Source of the DNA: Hirundichthys speculiger
Lineage: Eukaryota; Chordata; Actinopteri; Beloniformes; Exocoetidae
Length of the DNA: 64,000 bases
Assembly (NCBI GenBank): GCA_018398805.1
Contig: JAGFBZ010002340.1
Coordinates: 1-64,000, forward strand
Direction: 5' to 3'
The position numbers and the translations under genes were made by a program. Shown one piece after another: positions 56,384-64,000 of the stretch; positions within the stretch are counted from its first letter, which is position 1; every line of letters begins with the position of its first letter. Below the pieces are notes generated by a model that was not told the DNA's origin, did not search any database, and saw only the letters and a program-made list of their open reading frames with translations.

Positions 56384-59300
56384 CTGCAAAGAAGCAACAA
56401 ACGAAACGAAACGTTTGAAAGTCAGACAGTTTCAAAGGTGACTTCAGTTGAACCTTCTGAACCCTAACCTTCAGCTAAACCTTCAGCTAAACCTTCAGAT
56501 GAACCTTCCCCTCCCTGAATCGCCACCTTAGGGTCACCTGGTAGGGTCACCCAAGGCAAACTGGTCCTGGGGGACGGGCCAGACCAAGAGTGATTCATAC
56601 GACTCTTATGGAAAAAGTTATACCAAGAGCTCGATGTCCCTCGCCCGGGGTTAGGGTCACCGGAGCCCCACCCTGGAGCCAGGCCTAAGGGTGGGGGGCT
56701 CGTCTGGGAGCGCCTGGTGGCCGGGCCTTCACCCATGGGGCCCAGCCGGGCTCAGCCCGAATGAGCTACATGGGTTCGTCTCCCCGTGAGCCCACGGGAT
56801 TGACAATGGGGACCTCTATCAAATTTCAGAGGCTGATCCGGAAGGCGAATTTTATCGCAATCTGTAAATCTCTATACGGGAGAACTGTTGTGCTTGGCGG
56901 AGGTCTGAGCTCTCCGAGTGCTTTTCTAGTTAAGAAATGCTTTCCTGGAAGCTCACTGGCTCTATTTTTTTCTGAGCAGTTTGTTGGAACTTTTTGGAGT
57001 AAAAAAGAAATGATTAAATCATTTGCTCCACATTAGTTAGAGCTAGTTATGTATATATCAGTGCAGAGGAGGAGGAGGAAGGAAGAGGAGGAAGCTCTAC
57101 AACAGAGTCCCAGACGAGCTGCCCATGAGAGCTGCTCTGATCTGGGTGAAAAGACGCTCCATAGCAGTTAGCGGTTAGCGCAACCTGCTCTTAAAGGCAA
57201 TGGCTACTGACGCACTGATTGGTTAAACAGGTGAGCGCCTCCCATGCATAATGTGTGCATAATATAGTGGTTGGCGCAGGTAATATCACAGGTATCGGGA
57301 GGTGGAAGATGGCGTTCTTTGCGAGGGAACGCCCCTCCTGCTACCTGCTATCTCTTGATAGCAGCTTTAGGAGGTTTGGCGCAAGATCGGGCCCTAAGTC
57401 TCTCGGCTGCCCTGGGAGCACCTCGGGGTTCTCCCAGAGGAGCTGGTGGAAGCAGCTGAGGGGAGCTGAAGCTGCTGCCCCCATGACCTGACTAGACCAA
57501 GCTGGAGCTAATAGATGGATGGATGGATGGATGAACCTTCAGATGGATTTGTATTTGTTATTGTGCGGTTGTATTGCTCCACTGCTGCCTCTAGGTGGAG
57601 ATATTGTTAATGCGTATTGTTGGTTGTTTTATGTTGTATTGTTGTGGCCATGGTGGCAATGAAGTTTCTCCTTTGGGGATTATTAAAGTTGAATCCATCC
57701 AACCATCCAACCAGGAACCTTCAGATGGACCGGTATGATCAGATATCACACTCAAGCATTGAACCTAACTACCAGACTGAGAGAACCGAACCAGAGCGCT
57801 GCTGGTGAAGACGCTCAGAAGGTTCTCTGATGAACCTTCAGGAACTCGCTGTCATCGTCCGATTCATCCACAGAGGTTCAGTATAAAAGTGTTAATTTCA
57901 AAAGTGTAGGTCCTCCATGATGAAGCTCATCTGCAGAGCTTCAACAGAGGACCCCCTGACTCTGCGTGGACTCGAACCACCGACGCGTCTGAGTTGGCGG
58001 AAGTTGGCGCTCAAACCTCCAGGTCCGTCCCTGCCAGCGTGGCTCCTCTCAGGTTACAGTTCTTCAGTTTGGCATTTTTCAGGGTGGCGACTCTCAGGTT
58101 GATGCCCGTCATCTGGCTTCCCTCCATGTCCACCCCCTTCAGGTTGGCCCCTGAAGGAAAAACAATTCATTCATCATTAATTGAATTAATTAAACAAAAC
58201 ATTTCAGTCATCAGGCTCCTCTGATGTCTGTGAGTCATCAGTTTAACTCCTGAACATCTAACATCTAACCTGCTGATGGATCTCCTCACCTGAACCTCTA
58301 ACCTGCTGATGGACCTCCTCACCTGAACCTCTAACCTGCTGATGGACCTCCTCACCTGAACCTCTAACATCTAACCTGCTGATGGACCTCCTCAACTGGA
58401 CCTCTAACCTGCTGATGGACCTCCTCACCTGAACCTCTAACCTGCTGATGGACCTCCTCACCTGAAACCTCCTAACCTGCTGATGGACCTCCTCACCTGA
58501 ACCTCTAACCTGACCTCCTCAACCTGAACCTGCTGATGGACCTCCTCACCTGAACCTCTAACCTGCTGATGGACTCTAACCTGATGGACCTCCTCACCTG
58601 AACCTCTAACCTCTAACCCTGCTGATGGACCTCCTCACCTGAAACCTCTAACCTGCTGATGGACCTCCTCACCTGAACCTCTAACCTGCTGATGGACCTC
58701 CTCACCTGAACCTCTAACCTGCTGATGGACCTCCTCACCTGAACCTCCAACCTGCTGATGGACCTCCTCACCTGAACCTCTAACCTGCTGATGGATCTCC
58801 TCACCTGAACCTCTAACCTGCTGATGGACCTCCTCACCTGAACCTCTTACATCTAACCTGCTGATGGACCTCCTCACCTGAACCTCTAACCTGCTGATGG
58901 ACCTCCTCACCTGAACCTCTAACCTGCTGATGGACCTCCTCACCTGAACCTCTAACCTGCTGATGGACCTCCTCACCTGAACATCTAACCTGCTCATGGA
59001 TCTCCTCACCTGAACATCTAACCTGCTGATGGACCTCCTCACCTGAACCCTCAACCCTACCCTGACGTCTTCGCAGCTGCTGCGTCTCTGACTCACGATG
59101 ACGTTGTCGATGACATCATCATGTGTTGAAAACAAACTAATTAACACGTGGACTTTGAGTAAGAATAACGAGATAAAACCACAGATTTGAGCCTGTAAAC
59201 GACGTCAGAACCGAAACTGGATCCAAACCGACACCTGCTGGTCATCTGGAGACGTTTATGAGGACAAACATGGTCATGATGCTTTTTTTTATAGCGTCTG

Positions 59301-62300
59301 ACTGTCTGCTTTAAATTAATGTTTAATTATCATTAATTAATCTTTAATAACACTAGCACAGCTCATGCTAACCCTTGTTGCTAATATTAGCCTCACATTC
59401 CTACATGTCCCATCTGTCAATCATCATCATCATCATCATCACATGTCAGCATGAGCTAACAGGTGCTAACAGGTGCTAACAGGTGTGAGTCATTGATATC
59501 ATTTCAGGTTTTTATTTTTGGGTTCAACTAAAGTTAAATTGAAAAAAGACCACTGATCAGATGTATTGACAAGGATTATAAGTACTGATGTCTGATCAAC
59601 GATGCTACTGGTCGGTTCATCAGAGGAAGGTGTTTTCAACCAGCTGTCAGTCTAAACACACCAGTTTTTCTGGATCAATCAGGGAGGGCGGAGTCTATAT
59701 CTGAAGACCACATGTGACCTGCTGCTTCACCTTCCAGGTTGGCTTTGATTCCTGCAGGATCCTCAAAATTACATCCTCTGAGCGACGCCCCCTCAGCGTT
59801 GGTGCACAGCATCTTCACCCCCTGAAGGTTGGCTGCCTGGAGACACACACGTTCACACAGCTGTGGAAACTACCAATCAGAGAAGAGCATGTAACGTGGG
59901 CGGAGCCTCAAGCAGCATCTGCAGGAACAACGGTTCTGCATGGCGGCTTCTGATTGGACGATCCTGAATGACTCAGAGAAGGTTTCACTTCCTGTTCAGG
60001 TCAGGAACTGATCCACGTCAGAACCTCGGCACCAGTTTTACGCTGGACCCAACCAGGATTCAAACCTGTGACCTCCCACGTGGTGCCAACAGCTGTACCA
60101 CTGATCCACCGGGGAGGAAATAGAATACTGATTTTAATAGAAAAAGGTTTCCTGGATGAATCTTTAAACACCAAACAGACCTTCAAAGATACACAATTAA
60201 CGATTTATGAAACATTTAAGAGAAAATAAATTCGTGATTCAATGACAAAAGGTTTCAGTTTCTGTAAAACAATTTACAATTATTAATGAAAAAGTCCTGA
60301 TTTCAGGATTGAAAAAACGTAAAATAAGTTTAGAGTTTAGAAGAAAAGTTTTGAGAAAAAAAACAAGTCAATATTTTAATATATTAGGTCAGAGTGTGAA
60401 AATTTGTCAGAAGACTGTCAGAAAGAAGAAGGCGCAACGTTTTTGCAAAAAAGTTAAATAAATGTTGTTTTTAGAGGAGGAAGCGTCAGATTGTGAGCTG
60501 ATGATGAAAAACTGTTGTTTCATGGAAATAAAAGTGTAAAAAAAGTGTCCCGTCATGGCGCAGACTCACGTCCAGGCAGGCCACCGACAGGTCGGCTCGC
60601 TCCAGGTTGGCGCCGCTCAGGTTGGCCTGGGAAAGGTTGGCCCCCCGCAGGTTCGCCATCTTGAAGTTGATGTAGCGGAGATCCAGACGAGACAGATCTG
60701 CTCCGCTGAAGTTCAGACCCTGACGGACCGCAGACAGGAAAAATACAGCCAAGCGGAAGATCAGAAACTAAACACACCTCTGATAGAAGTTCAGCTTCTG
60801 TACGCTGTCGTAAAGAACCTCAACGTTCTGGAGAATCTGTGTCCAAATTTACACCTGAATGAAACACAAAGCTGCAGAACAATTCCTCAAACAACTCCAC
60901 CTGCTAAAACCAGCAGCTAACCCTCAACCTGCTGCAGACTGGACACGCCCCCTGTGATGTCACCCACAGGTTCCTGGAGACTCTGTTTGAAGCCTCTTTT
61001 TCAGACCTCAGGGAGGAGCCTCTAGTGGTCAGTAGAGAAACCGCAGCCTCTAGTGGTCAGTAGAGGAACTGCAGCTTCTAGTGGTTAATAGAGGAACCGC
61101 AGCCTCTAGTGGTTGGTAGAGGAACTGCAGCTTCTAGTGGTCGGTAGAGGAACTGCAGCTTCTAGTGGTCGGTAGAGGAACCGCAGCTTCTAGTGGTCGG
61201 TAGAGGAACCGCAGCCTCTAGTGGTCGGTAGAGGAACTGCAGCCTCTAGTGGTCGGTAGAGGAACCGAAGCCTCTAGTGGTCGGTAGAGGAACCGCAGCC
61301 TCTAGTGGTCAGTAGAGGAACTGCAGTCTCTAGTGGTCGGTAGAGGAACTGCAGCTTCTAGTGGTCGGTAGAGGAACTGCAGCTTCTAGTGGTCGGTAGA
61401 GGAACCGCAGCCTCTAGTGGTCGGTAGAGGAACCGAAGCCTCTAGTGGTCGGTAGAGGAACCGCAGCCTCTAGTGGTCGGTAGAGGAACCGAAGCCTCTA
61501 GTGGTCGGTAGAGGAACTGCAGCTTCTAGTGGTCGGTAGAGGAACTGCAGCCTCTAGTGGTTAATAGAGGAACCGCAGCCTCTAGTGGTTAATAGAGGAA
61601 CTGCAGCCTCTAGTGGTTAATAGAGGAACCGCAGCCTCTAGTGGTTAATAGAGGAACTGCAGCCTCTAGTGGTCGGTAGAGGAACCGCAGCCTCTAGTGG
61701 TCGGTAGAGGAACTGCAGCCTCTAGTGGTCGGTAGAGGAACTGCAGCCTCTAGTGGTCATTAGAGGAACTGCAGCCTCTAGTGGTCATTAGAGGAACCGC
61801 AGCCTCTAGTGGTCAGTAGAGGAACCGCAGCCTCTAGTGGTCGGTAGAGGAACCGCAGCCTCTAATGGTCGGTAGAGGAACCGCAGCCTCTAGTGGTCGG
61901 TAGAGGAACCGCAGCCTCTAGTGGTCATTAGAGGAACCGCAGCCTCTAGTGGTCGGTAGAGGAACTGCAGCCTCTGTTCTTCCACTTATTCAAATATTCC
62001 ATAAATGAGCCTGGACAAATCAGCTCAGATGTTTTTGGATCTGCTCAGATGTTTTTGGATCTGCTCAGATGTTCTTGGACCTGCTCAGATTTTTCTGGAC
62101 CTGCTCAGATGTTTCTGGACCTGCTCAGATGTTTTTGAATCTGCTCAGATGTTTCTGAATCACCTCAGATGTTTCTGGACCTACTCAGATGTTTCTGGAC
62201 CTGCTCAGATGTTTTTGAATCAGCTCAGATGTTTCTGAATCAACTCAGATGTTTTTGGACCTGCTCAGATGTTTCTGAATTTGCTGAGATGTTCCTGGAC

Positions 62301-63382
62301 TTGCTCAGATGTTTCTGGACCTGCTCAGATGTTTCTAGACCTGCTCAGATGTTCTTGGAACTGTTCAGATGTTTCTGGACCTGCTCAAATGTTCTTGGAC
62401 CTGCTCAGATGTTTCTAGACCTGCTCAGATGTTTCTGGGCCTGCTCAGATGTTCTTGGACCTACTCAGATGTTTCTAGACCTGCTCAGATGTTCTTGGAC
62501 CTGCTCAGATGTTTCTGGACCTGCTGAGATGTTTCTAGACCTGCTCAGATGTTCTTGGAACTGCTCAGATGTTTCTGGACCTGCTCAGATGTTCTTGGAC
62601 CTGTTCATATGTTTCTGGACCTGCTAAGGTGTTTCTAGACCTGCTCAGATGTTCTTGGACCTGCTCAGATGTTCTTGGACCTGCTCAGATGTTTCTGGAC
62701 CTGCTCAGATGTTTCTAGACCTGCTCAGATGTTTCTAGACCTGCTCAGATGTTCTTGGACCTGCCCAGATGTTTCTGGACCTGCCCAGATGTTTCTGGAC
62801 CTGCTTAGATGTTTCTAGACCTGCTCAGATGTTCTTGGACCTGCCCAGATGTTTCTGGACCTGCTCAGATGTTTCTGGGCCTGCTCAGATGTTTCTGGAC
62901 CTGCTCAGATGTTTCTGGACCTGCTCAGATGTTCTTGGTACCTGACAGCGCAGCTCTGACTTGGTGGTGGTTGCCAGCAGGAACCTGGTGAACTCCTTAC
63001 GGGTGAGAGGAGAATGATCATCGGGGGGCCGAGAAGACTGAAGATGAAGAAAACACGAGGATGAGCCGATTGACAACAGAAACCACGTGAACACTTACAC
63101 CTGACCGCCCCTCACCTTGATGAGCGCCTCCAGCTGCTCAGCCAGCTGCTCGATTCCAAAGAAGCGAGCTTCTTCCAGAACACCTGCAGCAGAAACCAGC
63201 AGGTGAGGAGGAGGACGAGCGCAGAGGGACTGCTAACGAGTCAGTGTCGTTACCCAGAGGGTTGATGCCCTCGTTGATGATGAGCTGTCCGTGTCTCAGG
63301 TAGTTCAGGATCGGCTCAAAGTAGTCTGGACTGCGGTCGATCAGGTACGCCCCCGCAGAGTCCCGCTTGTTCCCCCAAACAT
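56267..63382 (-). CDS. kctd9: KCTD9, seven 3' exons (BTB part and pentapeptide repeats)
   Basis: KCTD9 is a BTB/T1-domain protein with a pentapeptide-repeat C-terminus, thought to be a Cullin-3 substrate adaptor. Seven exons (129, 68, 96, 150, 106, 134 and 117 nt, 800 nt in all) run from the middle of the BTB domain to the stop, all with GT-AG borders and matching phases. The protein is close to human KCTD9 throughout. The exons for the N-terminal ubiquitin-like/KHA part and the start of the BTB domain lie right of the window. Every intron but the first, at 63184-63253, holds an array or a transposon remnant, but the coding frame is intact. Confidence 0.93.
56384..58016. other. kctd9: kctd9 last intron
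   Basis: Holds a truncated LINE at 56530-57530 and, at 56465-56505, three copies of aaccttcagctaaaccttcag. A second short stretch around 57530-57720 contains tttggggattattaaagttgaatccatcc, a common teleost retroelement tail. Confidence 0.5.
56530..57535 (+). mobile_element. Truncated L2-type LINE
   Basis: 56560-56810 (ccaagagctcgatgtccctc, gccccaccctggagccagg, ggggcccagccgggctcagc) is a widespread teleost LINE segment. 57395-57530 is a LINE 3' end: TCTCGGCTGCCCTGGGAGCA, gctgaagctgctgcccccatgacc, ending in (GGAT)4 at 57514-57530, the usual 3' tail. The middle is not matched, so two insertions or one rearranged copy are both possible. Confidence 0.65.
58017..58150 (-). CDS. kctd9: kctd9 pentapeptide exon
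   Basis: 134 nt: [20 protein letters not shown] then [20 protein letters not shown] and TDLE. Repeats every five residues with L/M/I at the centre. Acceptor CCTTCAG|, donor CTGGAG|GTTTGA. Confidence 0.95.
58255..59052. repeat. 33-bp array in a kctd9 intron
   Basis: About 24 copies of ACCTCTAACCTGCTGATGGA + cctcctcacctga. On the gene strand each unit contains TTCAG|GTGAGG, a good 5' splice-site look-alike. Since 33 is a multiple of three, minus-strand frames read [11 protein letters not shown] repeats; these are not coding. Confidence 0.94.
59053..59730. other. kctd9: kctd9 intron, unique part
   Basis: A (ATC)n run is at 59420-59441 and aggtgctaac x3 at 59460-59487. Nothing else recognised. 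Confidence 0.5.
59731..59836 (-). CDS. kctd9: kctd9 exon
   Basis: 106 nt: [20 protein letters not shown] then [15 protein letters not shown] plus one base of G. Close to human KCTD9. Acceptor CTCCAG|, donor GAAG|GTGAAG. Confidence 0.95.
59837..60569. other. kctd9: kctd9 intron, mostly unique AT-rich DNA
   Basis: Apart from a SINE at about 60040-60115, this is AT-rich with no recognised feature. Confidence 0.5.
60040..60115 (-). mobile_element. tRNA-derived SINE head
   Basis: On the minus strand: A box TGGATCAGTGG (60108-60098) and B box GGTTTGAATCC (60066-60056), spaced as in tRNA genes, with GGTGGATCAGTGGTACAGCT opening. No acceptor-stem pairing; not a tRNA gene. Confidence 0.55.
60570..60719 (-). 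CDS. kctd9: kctd9 exon: first pentapeptide repeats
   Basis: 150 nt, 50 codons: [50 protein letters not shown]. The run ADLS.LDL..INF.MANL.GANL is the start of the right-handed quadrilateral beta-helix. Acceptor GTCAG|, donor GGAC|GTGAGT. Confidence 0.96.
60720..61011. other. kctd9: kctd9 intron, unique part
   Basis: No feature recognised. Confidence 0.45.
61012..61974 (-). repeat. 28-bp array, second (inverted) orientation
   Basis: About 34 copies of CCTCTAGTGGTCGGTAGAGG + aaccgcag, the reverse complement of the unit at 51708-52542. Variants ggttaatag, ggtcattag and gcttctag. Lies in the kctd9 intron between exons 62942-63037 and 60570-60719. Confidence 0.96.
62013..62937. repeat. 20-bp array starting at a kctd9 5' splice site
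   Basis: About 46 copies of CTGCTCAGATGTTTCTGGAC or ...gttcttggac. On the gene strand the unit CAGGTCCAAGAACATCTGAG matches the real exon end CAG|GTACCAAGAACATCTGAG (62944-62924) except for one missing base. The unit is therefore a copy of the exon's donor region. Confidence 0.95.
62942..63037 (-). CDS. kctd9: kctd9 exon: linker between BTB and pentapeptide repeats
   Basis: 96 nt, 32 codons: [20 protein letters not shown] then [12 protein letters not shown]. Matches the human PPEDHSPISRKEFVRFLLAT segment. Acceptor TCTTCAG|, donor TGTCAG|GTACCA. Confidence 0.95.
63116..63183 (-). CDS. kctd9: kctd9 exon: end of BTB domain
   Basis: 68 nt: [20 protein letters not shown] then IK. EEA.FFGI is the conserved last helix region of T1/BTB domains. 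Acceptor CTGCAG|, donor CAAG|GTGAGG. Confidence 0.95.
63254..63382 (-). CDS. kctd9: kctd9 exon: BTB (T1) domain middle
   Basis: 129 nt: [20 protein letters not shown] then [20 protein letters not shown] and PL plus one base of [19 protein letters not shown] is the T1 hallmark. Starts phase 1 after TATCCAG|, so more coding exons must lie upstream, beyond 64000. Confidence 0.95.
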
Positions 63383-63417
63383 CTGGATACAGAGATAGAC
63401 GTCGTTTCATGACATGA

Positions 63418-64000
63418 ACAGACGGTCGTTAACAGACAGTTGTTAACAGCCGGCCGTTAACAGCCGTTCATTAATTGACACTCATTAACAGGATTCCGTT
63501 AATTGACTGTCATTAACAGTAGTTAACGGTAGTTAACAGATGGCCATTAACAGACAGTCGTTAACAGGCAGTCGTAATAGATGGTAGTTAACAGGTTGCG
63601 TTAACCGAAGGCTGTTAACAGGTGGCCGTTAACAGGCATTCGTTAATTGACGATTGTTAACAGTATTCCGTTAATTGACTGTCGTTAACAGACAGCCGTT
63701 AACAGGCAGTCGTTAATAGATGGTTGTTAACAGGTTGCATTAACAGACGACCGTTAACAGATGGCCGTTAACAGATGGCCGTTAACAGACGGCCATTAAA
63801 AGGCTGCCGTTAACAGGTGGCCGTTTACAGGCGGCCGTTAACAGGCGTCCATTAATGGACAGTCATTAACAATAACAGGCGGCTGATAACAGACGGTTGT
63901 TAACAGGCGGTTTTTACAGGCTGTTGTTAACAGACAGGTGGGCGTTAACATGTGGCCATTAATAACAGGCGGCCGTTAATAACAGGCGGCTGATAATAGA
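63418..64000. repeat. GTTAAC-rich array in a kctd9 intron, cut by the window edge
   Basis: About 40 units of 11-15 bp around GTTAACAGGCGGCC and gttaacagacagtc, with cattaa and gttaattgac variants. More degenerate than the others. It begins 36 bases upstream of the acceptor of exon 63254-63382 and runs out of the window. Confidence 0.9.

Noticed and set aside
51708..61974. CRISPR array
   Set aside because: The 28-bp repeats are head to tail with no unique spacers, and the DNA is a vertebrate genome.

Overview
This window is vertebrate nuclear DNA, almost certainly from a ray-finned (teleost) fish. The genes are split into short GT-AG exons with vertebrate exon lengths, and the dispersed repeats (Tc1-like, hAT, L2-type LINE, tRNA-derived SINEs) are those usual in teleosts. 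Coding sequence fills only about 3 kb. About 24 tandem arrays with unrelated units of 9 to 75 bp fill roughly 37 kb, by summing the intervals I delimited by eye.

Layout: (1) 1-410, last exon of a drebrin-like gene (dbnl), + strand. (2) 591-12424, an 11.8 kb array of a ~20 bp unit. (3) 12844-28872, minus strand, an FGF receptor gene most like FGFR1, with 16 recognisable coding exons from signal peptide to stop; a CpG-rich stretch near 39.4-39.85 kb may be its non-coding first exon and promoter. (4) 29.1-56 kb, intron or intergenic DNA with many arrays, a complete-looking small hAT element with 8-bp target duplications, Tc1 and Tigger-like fragments and SINEs. (5) 56267-63382, minus strand, the last seven exons of kctd9 (BTB part plus pentapeptide repeats); its 5' exons lie past the right edge. 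Human FGFR1 and KCTD9 are both on 8p, which supports calling the receptor an FGFR1 copy.

The FGFR copy is unusual. No Ig-I (D1) exon and no IIIb exon are visible, the C-terminal tail is very short, and the exon covering the kinase insert is 234 nt and out of frame by one base as it stands here.

The most striking pattern is that several arrays are built from, or run right up to, splice junctions. The 47-bp array behind exon IIIa repeats the last 26 exonic bases plus the 5' splice site about 45 times. The 20-bp array in kctd9 repeats the CAG|GT end of exon 62942-63037. The 24-bp array before the transmembrane exon repeats the 3' splice region. These look like minisatellites seeded at exon edges. 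Most long open frames in the window are translations of such arrays and are not annotated as genes.
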